Shown here in pieces: positions 17,322-26,523 of a stretch of 64,000 nucleotides of DNA. How positions within the stretch are numbered: position 1 is the stretch's first letter; each line of letters begins with the position of its first letter. The position numbers were made by a program, and so were the translations under genes. Source of the stretch: Akkermansia sp. (GTDB lineage: Bacteria; Verrucomicrobiota; Verrucomicrobiia; Verrucomicrobiales; Akkermansiaceae); the NCBI RefSeq assembly GCF_020860705.1, contig NZ_JAJBTT010000036.1, positions 62,001 to 126,000 of the forward strand, in the 5' to 3' direction. Below the pieces are notes generated by a model. It worked only from the letters and a program-made list of their open reading frames with translations, was not told where the DNA came from and did no database searches.

Positions 17322-17502
17322 GGCGGAAGGGAATATGCGTTGAAAGTTAATGGTGCAAACAGCTTTTTGCGCCAACCTCCTTCCAAATGGATATCCCCTC
17401 ACGCCTTAAAGTTTATTACAGGAAATGTCAATCTACTGATTTCAATGACTTACAGCAATCGCCGATCTCCCGGGAAATTTCTGTGAGCTTGGGGTTGGCG
17501 CA
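17322..17502 (-). promoter_or_regulatory. Leader of CRISPR array 2 with inverted repeat and TTGACA box
   Basis: The leader shares a conserved block with array 1 (17426-17502 against 8165-8241). The arm TGCGCCAACCTCC (17368-17380) starts 47 bases from the last repeat base, exactly as in array 1, and the opposite arm GGGGTTGGCGCA is at 17491-17502. A minus-strand TTGACA (17426-17431) points at the array, with TAAGGC 17 bases downstream. Confidence 0.75.
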
Positions 17503-17633
17503 AACAGATTACCGGCTCTGCCCTCCATCCAGGAGTTACTGATTCCTACCTGTTTCATCAACCTGTTTTTATGCTAGACGGTCTGCCGTTCTCCGTCCAG
17601 CAACTTTTTCCTTCACAGTCCTTCCAAAAATAA

Positions 17634-17663
17634 AAGGCCGCTCCGTGTCCAACGGAGCGGCCT
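17634..17663 (-). terminator. Rho-independent terminator of the glycyl-tRNA synthetase gene
   Basis: Arms aaggccgctccgt and acggagcggcctt form a 13-bp stem. On the minus strand it is followed by TTATTTTTGG. It lies 40 bases past the gene stop. Confidence 0.9.
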
Positions 17664-17703
17664 TGAAGTGTTCTCCAGTATCAAAATACCACTAAAAAAA
17701 CCA

Positions 17704-19281
17704 TTAACGCACGCGGGCAATGAGCCAGTGCAGCAGGTCCTTGATTGCAACGCGTTCCTGTTCCATGGAGTCGCGGTGACGGATGGTCACCGTGTCCTTA
17801 AGGGAGGAATCGTTTTCTCCAAGGGTTTCAAAGTCCACCGTGATGCAGAAGGGCGTGCCGACTTCATCCTGGCGGCGGTAGCGGCGGCCGACAGCTCCCG
17901 TTTCATCATAGAAGACGGGCATCCACGGTTGAAGCGTTTTTTCAATTTCTCGGGCGATGCGCACCTGTTCCTCGTTTTTCTTGAGCAGAGGGAAGATGGC
18001 GGCCTTGATCGGGGCCATGCGGGGCACAAAACGGAGCACTGTGCGGACGTCCTTTTTGCCTTTGTCATCCACCAGCTCTTCTTCATCGTAAGCTTCGCAG
18101 ATGATGGCCAGAATGGTGCGGTCGCAACCGGCAGACGGTTCCACCACATGGGGGATGAATTTTTCCCGAGTTTCTTCGTCAAAGTACTCCAGCGGGCGCC
18201 CGGAACCTTTCTGGTGGCAGCTCAGATCATAGTCCGTGCGGTAGGCAATCCCTTCCAGTTCCTGAATGCCAAACGGGAATTCGTATTCCAGGTCGTAGGT
18301 TTTCTTGGAGTAGAAGGCCCGTTCGCCGTCCGGCACGTCCAGAATATGGATGTGTTCGCGCGGCACGCCCACTTCGTCATAGAAGCAGAGGCGGTGTTCC
18401 AGCCATTCGTCCACCAGGCGCAGTCCGTCTTCCGGACGGCAGAAGTATTCGATTTCCATTTGTTCGAATTCGCGGGAACGGAAGGTGAAGTTGCGCGGGT
18501 TGATTTCATTGCGGAAGGATTTGCCGATCTGGGCAATCCCAAAGGGAAGCTTCACGCGGGAGCTGTCCAGAATGTTCTTGTACTGGCAGAAGATGGACTG
18601 GGCCGTTTCCGGACGCAGCCACCCCGTGGCGTTGGGATCGTTTTCATCGGAGGTGGCCCCGATGGTCGTCTTGAACATGAGGTTGAATTCGCGGGCTTCC
18701 GTCAGCAGGGAGCCGTTGACGGGGTTGTACATGGTGGAGTCCGTCACGGCTTCCATGCGTTCGCCTTTCAGTTCCATGTCCTTGTGGGAGACATCCCTGC
18801 CGGCCAGCTGGGCATAGTACTGGGCCGCGGTCTTGCGGGCCTTGTCCGCCTGTTTTTCAGATTCCACCAGCACGGAGTATTCCTTTTCAATACTCCAGGA
18901 GCCGTCTTTTCTGGCGGCTCCAGCATAGAAAAACCCCATGCCGCTCTGGGCCGGAACCTGGTCGGCGCGCAAGCGCTCCTTGGTCAGCAGGCAGTCGCAC
19001 ATCGGGTCGGAAAATCCGCCCACGTGGCCGGAAGCCACCAGCACGGAGTTGTGCGTCAGGATGGAGCCGTCCATGCCGACCACGTCATCACGTTCCTGCA
19101 CGTTCTTGCGCCACCAGTATTCCTTGAGGTTGCGCTTAAGTTCCACCCCCATGGGACCGTAGTCCCAGCAACCATTCAGACCGCCATAGATTTCAGCTGC
19201 CTGGAAGATGAAACCCCGCCTTTTGCAGAGGCTCACGATTTTCTCCATTCGGGCGGGATCTGTATTGGTTCTGTCTGCCAT
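17704..19281 (-). CDS. glyQS: Glycyl-tRNA synthetase, single-chain (alpha2) type
   Basis: The 525-residue product is the class II, homodimeric glycyl-tRNA synthetase. It has KIVSLCKRRGFIFQAAEIYGG at the N-terminus, motif 2 SFRNEINPRNFTFRSREFEQME, and a C-terminal anticodon-binding domain starting near MAPIKAAIFPL. It charges tRNA-Gly in the cytoplasm. The start MADRTN at 19281 is chosen because homologues begin there; the open frame extends 29 residues upstream without resemblance. It is transcribed alone. Confidence 0.95.
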   Translation of the reverse strand: MADRTNTDPARMEKIVSLCKRRGFIFQAAEIYGGLNGCWDYGPMGVELKRNLKEYWWRKNVQERDDVVGMDGSILTHNSVLVASGHVGGFSDPMCDCLLTKERLRADQVPAQSGMGFFYAGAARKDGSWSIEKEYSVLVESEKQADKARKTAAQYYAQLAGRDVSHKDMELKGERMEAVTDSTMYNPVNGSLLTEAREFNLMFKTTIGATSDENDPNATGWLRPETAQSIFCQYKNILDSSRVKLPFGIAQIGKSFRNEINPRNFTFRSREFEQMEIEYFCRPEDGLRLVDEWLEHRLCFYDEVGVPREHIHILDVPDGERAFYSKKTYDLEYEFPFGIQELEGIAYRTDYDLSCHQKGSGRPLEYFDEETREKFIPHVVEPSAGCDRTILAIICEAYDEEELVDDKGKKDVRTVLRFVPRMAPIKAAIFPLLKKNEEQVRIAREIEKTLQPWMPVFYDETGAVGRRYRRQDEVGTPFCITVDFETLGENDSSLKDTVTIRHRDSMEQERVAIKDLLHWLIARVR

Positions 19282-19364
19282 GATAATATCTATAATTGGG
19301 TTGGCTATGCGGGTTGTATTGATGACCGCAAATAGCGGCCAGTGAAAGCAAAAAGCGTGTCTTC

Positions 19365-20027
19365 TCAAGAATTCCAGGGGAGGGGCACGCCCTTGAGCAG
19401 CTGGGAGTCATATCCAGCTTCCACCAGCGTGCGGAAGGCTCCCATAGCTTCCGGAGTCACAGGCTGTTCCGTGGAAAATCCCTGCCGGGGATATTCCAGG
19501 ATCCTCTGGAAGTCCCCTACCATGGCGGAGACCACCAGATCATGCGGCAACGCTTCCGTCAGGTATTCCCGGAAATTCCCTGCGGGAGAACCGACCGTTA
19601 CCCTGGCTTCCGGCCACTGGGCTTGAAGCGTGGCCAGCGTGCGACGCTCCATGTAAGGCTTTTGCAGGGCGATCAGACTGACAGGTTCCGGGATGCCGGC
19701 CTGTTTCAGGATTTCCCGGGAAAAGCGCACGTTTTCCCCGGTGTTGGTAGATTTGTTTTCAATGAGGATGCTGTTTCCCGGCACTCCGGCTTTCATGGCC
19801 GCCTCCGCAAAGAGTTCCGCCTCCGCCATGGTCCATTCCCCCGTAAAACGCCCCATCCCGCCGGAAAATAGCAGCAGGGGCGCCAGCTTCCGCGCATAGA
19901 GTTCTGCCGCATATTCCGCCACCCGCACGTCATTGCTGCCAAGGATGAAGATGAGATCCGCCGGGCGGAGTTCCTGCTTCACATGATGGTAGTCCCACAA
20001 AATTTCAATTGCTTCCTCCGGAGTCAT
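19365..20027 (-). CDS. YdcF/SanA-like DUF218 family protein
   Basis: The 220-residue product matches DUF218 (YdcF, SanA, ElyC): ADLIFILGSNDVRVAEYAAELY, LLLFSGGMGR, ILIENKSTNTGENVRFSREIL and LIALQKPYMERR. Family members bind nucleotide-like ligands or act in envelope polymer metabolism; the exact reaction is unknown. The ATG at 20027 is chosen since the upstream extension overlaps the CAAX-like gene. It is the last gene of a four-gene leftward operon. Confidence 0.8.
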   Translation of the reverse strand: MTPEEAIEILWDYHHVKQELRPADLIFILGSNDVRVAEYAAELYARKLAPLLLFSGGMGRFTGEWTMAEAELFAEAAMKAGVPGNSILIENKSTNTGENVRFSREILKQAGIPEPVSLIALQKPYMERRTLATLQAQWPEARVTVGSPAGNFREYLTEALPHDLVVSAMVGDFQRILEYPRQGFSTEQPVTPEAMGAFRTLVEAGYDSQLLKGVPLPWNS

Positions 20028-20070
20028 CGGTCCTATGTACCCAAGAAGCCCTTTCCTGTAAACGCCGGAT

Positions 20071-20850
20071 TCACCACAGTCCGTATTTGCCCCATTCCAG
20101 AGCGGCCCATCCCAGCAGTGCATTCGCCACCGCGTGCATGATGATGACGGCGCACAGGTTTTTCTGCCAGACGGCAAGCAGGTACGCCAGGGAACCGTAA
20201 ATGAAAGCGCCGCAGTAGTCCACAGGCTGGTGCACGGCCATGAAGCAGAGCGTGGTCACCCAGTACGCTTTCCAGGCGTGCGTGCCGAAGGGGACTTTCC
20301 ACGGATGGTCCAGATTCACCATCAGCCGCATCAGGTAACCGCGCCAGAAGAGTTCCTCCACCAGCGCCACCACCACCACGGCGCGGAAGAAGCGCAAGGC
20401 CAGCGCCGCCAGCCAGCTCCAGGAATCCGGAACAAAAACGATGCCGGGGTCAAAGCCTTCCGGACGTGCATCAATCCCCAGCAGGTACCGGTACCAGGGC
20501 CAGGAAGGATGCCCAAACCAGGCGTCCGCCCCTCCCGGCAGACGGTCCGCAATCATGGTAGGGGCCAGCCAGCACAGGATGCCCAGCACGCCGAAGAGGA
20601 TTCCCCATACGGCGGGTTTCCATTTCCAGTCCCAGTCAATGGCTTTTCTCCACCACAGGACCAGAACAAAACAGACTACGGCCTGCACGGGGTATAGCCA
20701 TTGCTCCGGAGCCCTTCTCCACCAGGCGGCGGCAGGATGGTCCCATTCCAGGAACGGCCCTCCCAACTGCCACAGGAGGATAAAGCCCATGAACACCGCA
20801 AACGGCGCCACATACGCCTTTGTTTTCAGGGCCTCCGGGACGGAGTTCAT
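20071..20850 (-). CDS. CAAX-protease-related membrane protein (CPBP, exosortase-associated type)
   Basis: The 259-residue product has about eight hydrophobic segments and the CPBP motifs EELFWRGYLMR (Glu-Glu-x3-Arg), the His in FMAVHQPVDY and HAVANALLG. It resembles the CAAX prenyl protease-related group often found in bacteria with PEP-CTERM/exosortase sorting. It is probably an intramembrane peptidase of the inner membrane with unknown substrate. It follows the aminotransferase by 13 bases. No exosortase gene is in the window. Confidence 0.8.
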   Translation of the reverse strand: MNSVPEALKTKAYVAPFAVFMGFILLWQLGGPFLEWDHPAAAWWRRAPEQWLYPVQAVVCFVLVLWWRKAIDWDWKWKPAVWGILFGVLGILCWLAPTMIADRLPGGADAWFGHPSWPWYRYLLGIDARPEGFDPGIVFVPDSWSWLAALALRFFRAVVVVALVEELFWRGYLMRLMVNLDHPWKVPFGTHAWKAYWVTTLCFMAVHQPVDYCGAFIYGSLAYLLAVWQKNLCAVIIMHAVANALLGWAALEWGKYGLW

Positions 20851-20863
20851 GGACGAGGCAGGG

Positions 20864-22033
20864 TCAGGAAAGAGTTTTCACAAAACGCTCCATGCGGTTG
20901 CAGGCCTCCTTGATCTGGTCAAAGGCGGTGGCATAGCAACAGCGCAGGAAGCCTTCCCCGCTTGCACCGAAGGCGGTCCCCGGCACGGCGGCCACCTGCT
21001 CTTCCATCAGCAGGCGGGTGGCAAATTCCTTGCTGGTGAGGCCGAATTTGGAGACGTCCGGGAAGACGTAGAAGGCGCCGCCGGGCAAATGGCAGTCCAT
21101 GCCGATTTCATTGAGGCGCTTCACCAGAAAATCACGCCGCTGGCGGTAGCTTTCCCTCATTTTCAGCATGGCGGAAGTTCCGTTTTCCAGCGCTTCTATG
21201 GCTGCTTCCTGGGAAGTGATGGGAGCGCAGAGCATGGAGTACTGGTGGATTTTCATCATGGCGGAGATGAGCGGCTCCGGCCCGCAGGCGTAACCCAGGC
21301 GGAATCCCGTCATGGCAAACGCCTTGGAAAAGCCGTGCAGCAGCAGGGTGCGTTCCTTCATCCCCGGCAGGGAGGCTATGGAAACGTGCGGTTTGCCGTC
21401 GTAGCGCAGCTCGCTGTAGATTTCATCCGTCAGCACAATGAGATCGTGCCTGATGCAGATGCGGGCAATTTCCTGAAGGGTTTCCACTGGAGCCACGGCT
21501 CCGGTCGGATTGGTGGGGAAGTTCAGCATCAGCACCTTGGTCCGCGGCGTAATGGCGGCTTCCAGCACCGCCGGATTAAGGGCGAAGAGATCCTGCTTGC
21601 TCGTAGGAACGGCGGTAGCCGTGCCATAGGCCATTTTCACGCTGGGAGCGTAGGAGACATAACAGGGTTCATGGTAAAGAACCTCGTCCCCCGGATTCAG
21701 GACGGCACGCAGCGCCAGGTCAATGGCTTCGCTAACGCCCACCGTCACCAGCACTTCATGCAGGGGATCATAGTTCACATGGAAGAAACCGTCCACGTAT
21801 TTGACGATGGAACGGCGCAGGGATTCCAGCCCGTAGTTGGATGTGTAGGAGGTGTGCCCCTTTTCCAGGGAGTAAATGGCCGCTTCACGGATGTTCCACG
21901 GCGTGACGAAGTCCGGCTCCCCTACGCCCAGGGAGATGATGTCCGTCCGGCCTGTAACCAGGTCGAAAAATTCCCGGATGCCGGAACGGGGAATGGAGTC
22001 TACCTGCTCCGCTATTTTGTTCTGCCAATTCAT
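20864..22033 (-). CDS. Class I PLP-dependent aminotransferase
   Basis: The 389-residue product is an aspartate-aminotransferase-fold enzyme. It has the GVGEPDFVTPWNIREAA opening, LNFPTNPTGAV, TDEIYSELRYDG, the PLP lysine in HGFSKAFAMTGFRLGYA (near residue 237) and a C-terminal arginine region (GEGFLRCCYA). The amino donor is probably glutamate or aspartate; the exact substrate cannot be assigned. The start at 22033 follows family length. The Lrp/AsnC gene lies 28 bases upstream in the same direction, which suggests amino-acid-responsive control. Confidence 0.88.
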   Translation of the reverse strand: MNWQNKIAEQVDSIPRSGIREFFDLVTGRTDIISLGVGEPDFVTPWNIREAAIYSLEKGHTSYTSNYGLESLRRSIVKYVDGFFHVNYDPLHEVLVTVGVSEAIDLALRAVLNPGDEVLYHEPCYVSYAPSVKMAYGTATAVPTSKQDLFALNPAVLEAAITPRTKVLMLNFPTNPTGAVAPVETLQEIARICIRHDLIVLTDEIYSELRYDGKPHVSIASLPGMKERTLLLHGFSKAFAMTGFRLGYACGPEPLISAMMKIHQYSMLCAPITSQEAAIEALENGTSAMLKMRESYRQRRDFLVKRLNEIGMDCHLPGGAFYVFPDVSKFGLTSKEFATRLLMEEQVAAVPGTAFGASGEGFLRCCYATAFDQIKEACNRMERFVKTLS

Positions 22034-22061
22034 GATTGATTCCTTTCGTGGCGGCAGGGGC

Positions 22062-22547
22062 TTACGGAGCGACAACCAGGCGTTCGGACTGCACGGGAGC
22101 CTCGAACACACAGCCGTTCTTCTTGTAGGTTTTCAGATGGAAGTGCGTGGAAGTGGACAGCACCCCTTCCAGCGTAGACAGCTTTTCCGCTACAAACCGG
22201 GCGATGTCCCGCATGCTTTTCCCTTCCACCAGCACCAGCAGGTCAAATCCGCCGCTCGCCAGATAGCAGGAGGAAACTTCGTCAAAACGGGAGATGCGCA
22301 TCGCCAGGCGGTCAAAACCGCCGTCGCGTTCGGGCGTCATCTTCACTTCAATGAAAGCAGCCACCCTGCTGTCATGCTCGTATTCTTCATTCACCACGGC
22401 CTGGTAGCCCAGGATCACGCCTTCCTTTTCCCACTGCTCCCGCTGGGCCCGCACGGCTTCTTCAGTCATATCGAGACGTTCGGCCAATTCGCCATCGCTC
22501 AAGCGGGCTTGAGTCGCCAGTAACTGTAGAAGTGATGCAGAGGACAT
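22062..22547 (-). CDS. Lrp/AsnC family transcriptional regulator
   Basis: The 161-residue product has an N-terminal winged helix (ARLSDGELAERLDMTEEAVRAQREQWEKEGVILGYQAVV) and a C-terminal RAM/AsnC ligand domain (VSSCYLASGGFDLLVLVEGKSMRDIARFVAEKLSTLEGV). It is probably an octameric amino-acid sensor. It is first in the operon with the aminotransferase, so it may control that gene and itself. Confidence 0.88.
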   Translation of the reverse strand: MSSASLLQLLATQARLSDGELAERLDMTEEAVRAQREQWEKEGVILGYQAVVNEEYEHDSRVAAFIEVKMTPERDGGFDRLAMRISRFDEVSSCYLASGGFDLLVLVEGKSMRDIARFVAEKLSTLEGVLSTSTHFHLKTYKKNGCVFEAPVQSERLVVAP

Positions 22548-22851
22548 AAAATTTCAGGCATAAAAGACCCTTTTACAGAGGGCGTGTCAAGAACACATGT
22601 TACGCAAGGCTGACATCCGTTCTTTCCATGATGATAAAATGCATCCTTTTTGTAAGAAAAACGGCTATTCCTGATGAAAACATAACATTATTGTCTTCAA
22701 TAATATAAATATTATTTAAAACATTCGTTGGAATTATTTTCAGAGAATAGTTGCTCTAATCCGCCTTTTGTGCCATAGTAAAGTGCATAGACCTGTAGCG
22801 TCCTTATCTAAGGAACGCTTGTTTCCAATTTTTATATGACAGTCTGATATT
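22548..22851. promoter_or_regulatory. Divergent AT-rich promoter region
   Basis: The 304 bases separate the leftward Lrp operon and the rightward SNF2 gene. They are clearly more AT-rich than the flanks, with runs such as ataatataaatattatttaa around 22698. No RNA gene or short gene is evident. Promoters in both directions are expected. Confidence 0.4.
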
Positions 22852-25800
22852 ATGAGCATGGCACTTAACCCGGATAGGGCTACACTGAACTTTCTCAATG
22901 CCTTTCCGGAAGAAATCCGGCTGCGCGGCGAGAAGCTCCAAAAAGACGGGGCAGTTACACAAATCTTCGGCAATCACTTGTACATTCAGGGCCGCGTGGA
23001 GGATGCGCACGGCGTGCACCGCGTGAACCTCCGCCTCCAGGGCAACAGATGGTTCGGCGCCTGCTCCACGGAAGACGAGGATCTGGCCGGAGCGGCCATG
23101 TACGCCGCCATGCTGGAACGCATGTACCGCGGCCAGGATCTTCCGGAATCCCCCAATGAATTGAACGACGTTCCCCTGCTGGACATTCTGGAAGAGAAGC
23201 TGGGCCGCGAACTGGATGACAAGGAAGCGGATTACGTCAGCAAACTGGAGAAGCGCTACCGCCGCTTCGCCATTGAGCAGGAGATTCATGACCATGACAT
23301 GGTGCGCCTGAATCCCCGCTGGGAAATCGTCAGCTATGACCCGCTGGAACTGTGGCCCGTGCCTCCCACGAACATTCTCGAATTCTGGAACTACATCGCC
23401 TATGCCTTCAACAAAAGGCGCCTGCCCTACCCGGAATTCATGGAATCCATCACGGATCTGGAAAAAGTTCAGCGCAAGATTCACGAATGGGAGCGCTCCC
23501 GCGAAGTAGGCACCTGGTATGACCGCATCCAGTCCGTGAATGAACGCCCCCCGCAGCCGCCGCGCGGAGAGCTGTTCATGAGGCTTGTTTCCACCATTAA
23601 CGAGGGCCACTTTGAATATCGCCATTCCTTGAAGCAGGATTGGATTCCCGTCCGTGAAAAACAGGACCTGGAACATCTGGAAAACCTGCATGAACGCGCT
23701 GCCGTGCGCATGGACGCCCAGACGGAAATCCTCCTCGTGGCCCTGTCCAATTACGCCCGTACGGAAGACGCCCTGACGCTGGACCTGGACCAGGAAGCCG
23801 CGTGCGCCCTGATGAACAAGCTTTTCCACCAGCCCGCCCTGAAAGGCTACCTGGTGAACCTGGATGAAAATTACTTCAAGGTGGTGGATGAACCCCTCCA
23901 GTGGATTTGCCAGGACGATCCCATTGAGCCGGACTGCTACGCCCTCCAGCTCGCCACGTCCACCGGCATCAACGTTTCCCACTCCGTCCGCCAGCTCCCC
24001 GGGCAGCAGGAACTGTACCAGTCTGACGAAACCGTTTTTCCGGGCCCCCCCCGCTGGCTGGAAAGCACGGAAGTAGAGCCCCGCTATTCCATTCCCAAGC
24101 AGGTGATCGACAGTCTTGAAGGGGTGGAATTCCTGCGCAAGATCGGCGCATCCCTTCCTTCCAGCATGGAGGACCGCGTGGTGGATATCGACCTGCGCGG
24201 CACCTTTGACATGAAAATCGTCCGCGGCCTCACCTCCGCGGAAACGGAACACGTTCTCTGTGAAGTAAGCGCTAAAGACGCTTCCGGCTACCGCACGGAA
24301 AAACTCGGCAAGGACGGCTGGGACGTAGCTCACCAGGAACCCATGAAGAACAAGGCCCTGCTGCGCTTCATCCGGGAACACCTTTATCCCATTCCCGGCC
24401 TTCTGGAAGAAATGGGCTTCTCCTATGATCCCCAGGTGGGCGCTTTCAAGGCCCGCGTCACCCGGCAATTCCCTGAAAAATTTGCGGAATGGGCCAAGCA
24501 GCTTCCCGAGGAGCTGACCGTCAACATGGACGACAAGCTCAAGACTCTGCTTGCGGACCCGGTGGCCGCCGCCGTGCGGTTTGAAGTGGTCAACCAGGAA
24601 ATTGACTGGTTTGACCTCCGCATCGTCATTGACGTGGAAGGCGTCCAGCTTTCCAAGGAACAAATCCGCGCCCTGGTGGCCGCCAGAGGCGGCTACGTCC
24701 GCATGGACGACGGCGGCTGGATGCGCCTGGAAATCAAGCTGGACAATGACCAGCGCGACGCCGTCACCCGCCTGGGTCTGGACCCCTTCGACCTCTCCGG
24801 AGAAACCCACCGCATGCACGCCATGCAGCTGGCGGATCCGAAGGCCGCGGAAGTGTTCGACCCGAAGGCCTGGAAACGCATCAAGGACCGCACCGCGGAA
24901 ATCCAGATCGACGTCAAGCCGGACGTCCCCTCCCAGCTGCAGGCCACCCTGCGCCCGTACCAGGTGGACGGCTTCCATTTCCTCGCCTACTTGGCCACGA
25001 ACGGCTTCGGCGGCATTCTGGCGGACGACATGGGCCTGGGCAAAACCATCCAGTCCATCACCTACGTGCTCTGGCTGCGTGAGGAATTCGCGCGCAAAAA
25101 CAAATCCAAAAAGAAGGTCGTCGTGCCTCCGGTGCTCATCGTCTGCCCCAAATCCGTGCTGGACGTATGGGCCGGGGAAACGGAAAAATTCGCCCCCGGC
25201 GTGCGTGTCCTTGTCATCCGCAGCAAGGACCAAGCCAATCTGGACGACATCAGGAAGAACTACGACATGGTCGTGGTCAACTACGCCCAGCTTCGCGTCT
25301 GCGGAGAAACCCTGAACCAGATCAAGTGGCTCACGGTCATTCTGGACGAAGGCCAGCAGATCAAGAACCCGGATTCCAAGGCGGCCAAGGCGGCACGGGA
25401 AATCGTCTCCTACAACCGCCTCGTCCTCTCCGGCACGCCCATTGAAAACCGCCTGCTGGACATGTGGTCCCTCATGGCCTTCTCCATGCCCGGCGTCCTC
25501 GGTTCCCGCTCCTACTTCAAGAAGCGCTTTGACAAGCGCAAGGATCCACAGAGCCAGAACCGCCTGGCCGCGCGCCTGAAACCCTTCCTGCTGCGCCGAA
25601 CCAAATCCCAGGTGGCGAAGGACCTGCCCCCCAGAACGGAAGAAGAAGTGTACGCCAAGATGGAAGGCATCCAGAGCCAGCTGTACAAGGCGGAACTCCG
25701 CCGCATCCAGCAGGCCCTCCTTGGCCTGGACTCGGACGAATCCGTCAAGAAGAACAGCTTCGCCATTCTCCAGGGCCTCATGCGCCTGCGCCAGATCTGC

Positions 25801-26367
25801 TGCCACCCCGGCCTGGTGGATCCCAAATACGCCAAGGAAGACAGCGCCAAGATGACCGCCCTGTTCTACCTGCTGGACCAGCTCCGGGAAGAAGGGCACA
25901 AGGTGCTCGTCTTCTCCCAGTTCGTCTCCATGCTGGAAATCATCAAGAACCGGCTGGAAGCGGAAAACAGGCCGCTTAACTACCTGACCGGTCAGACCAA
26001 GGACCGCCGCGGGGAAATTGAGAAATTCCAGACGACCAAGGATCCCTCCGTCTTCCTGCTCTCCCTGAAAGCGGGGGGCGCCGGCCTCAACCTTACCTCC
26101 GCCTCCTACGTCGTCCTGTATGACCCCTGGTGGAACCCGGCTGTGGAAAGCCAGGCCATCGACCGTACGCACCGCATCGGCCAGAAAAACAAGGTCATCG
26201 CCTACCGTCTGCTGACGAAGGACTCCGTGGAAGAAAAAATCCGCATCCTCCAGCACCAGAAAAACCAGCTCGTCGCCAACGTGCTGGGCGACGAAGGCTT
26301 CACCTCCAGCCTGGGCATTGACGACCTCAACTTCATCCTCAACCACGGGGATGACGAGGAAGGCTAA
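22852..26367 (+). CDS. SNF2-family helicase (large, with unassigned N-terminal half)
   Basis: The 1171-residue product ends in a complete Snf2 ATPase. It has LRPYQVDGFHFLAYL, Walker A DDMGLGKT near 725, DEGQ near 832, SGTPIENRLLDMWSLM, and a helicase C domain ending DRTHRIGQKNKVIAYRL. The first 690 residues have no motif I recognise beyond charged helices and small beta segments. Such bacterial SNF2 proteins act on DNA- or RNA-polymerase-bound complexes; the exact role is unknown. ATG codons at 22852 and 22858 are both usable. It is transcribed alone. Confidence 0.9.
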   Translation: MSMALNPDRATLNFLNAFPEEIRLRGEKLQKDGAVTQIFGNHLYIQGRVEDAHGVHRVNLRLQGNRWFGACSTEDEDLAGAAMYAAMLERMYRGQDLPESPNELNDVPLLDILEEKLGRELDDKEADYVSKLEKRYRRFAIEQEIHDHDMVRLNPRWEIVSYDPLELWPVPPTNILEFWNYIAYAFNKRRLPYPEFMESITDLEKVQRKIHEWERSREVGTWYDRIQSVNERPPQPPRGELFMRLVSTINEGHFEYRHSLKQDWIPVREKQDLEHLENLHERAAVRMDAQTEILLVALSNYARTEDALTLDLDQEAACALMNKLFHQPALKGYLVNLDENYFKVVDEPLQWICQDDPIEPDCYALQLATSTGINVSHSVRQLPGQQELYQSDETVFPGPPRWLESTEVEPRYSIPKQVIDSLEGVEFLRKIGASLPSSMEDRVVDIDLRGTFDMKIVRGLTSAETEHVLCEVSAKDASGYRTEKLGKDGWDVAHQEPMKNKALLRFIREHLYPIPGLLEEMGFSYDPQVGAFKARVTRQFPEKFAEWAKQLPEELTVNMDDKLKTLLADPVAAAVRFEVVNQEIDWFDLRIVIDVEGVQLSKEQIRALVAARGGYVRMDDGGWMRLEIKLDNDQRDAVTRLGLDPFDLSGETHRMHAMQLADPKAAEVFDPKAWKRIKDRTAEIQIDVKPDVPSQLQATLRPYQVDGFHFLAYLATNGFGGILADDMGLGKTIQSITYVLWLREEFARKNKSKKKVVVPPVLIVCPKSVLDVWAGETEKFAPGVRVLVIRSKDQANLDDIRKNYDMVVVNYAQLRVCGETLNQIKWLTVILDEGQQIKNPDSKAAKAAREIVSYNRLVLSGTPIENRLLDMWSLMAFSMPGVLGSRSYFKKRFDKRKDPQSQNRLAARLKPFLLRRTKSQVAKDLPPRTEEEVYAKMEGIQSQLYKAELRRIQQALLGLDSDESVKKNSFAILQGLMRLRQICCHPGLVDPKYAKEDSAKMTALFYLLDQLREEGHKVLVFSQFVSMLEIIKNRLEAENRPLNYLTGQTKDRRGEIEKFQTTKDPSVFLLSLKAGGAGLNLTSASYVVLYDPWWNPAVESQAIDRTHRIGQKNKVIAYRLLTKDSVEEKIRILQHQKNQLVANVLGDEGFTSSLGIDDLNFILNHGDDEEG

Positions 26368-26484
26368 AGCCATCCGGAAAACCGGATGGCAGTGACTAGA
26401 GAATAATTATTAATGATCAAATATCAGACCGTTCACGGTCTGCCAACGTTCTATCCATTCTCTTATCTTTAATCCTTAATCACT

Positions 26485-26520
26485 ATAAAAAAGCCCTGCA
26501 ATTTCATGCAGGGCTTTTTT
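26485..26520. terminator. Bidirectional Rho-independent terminator
   Basis: Arms aagccctgca and tgcagggctt with A-run and T-run on the two sides separate the SNF2 gene from the convergent ApaG-like gene. A second hairpin without a U-run (gccatccgg/ccggatggc) lies at 26369-26390. Confidence 0.92.
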
Positions 26521-26523
26521 ATT

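Noticed and set aside
17668-19335. A 555-residue plus-strand frame opposite glycyl-tRNA synthetase
   Set aside because: It is an antisense shadow of a well-supported housekeeping gene.
22804-26373. A 1189-residue frame on the minus strand opposite the SNF2 gene
   Set aside because: It mirrors the SNF2 codon pattern on the opposite strand and shows no domain. GC-rich third positions create such antisense frames.
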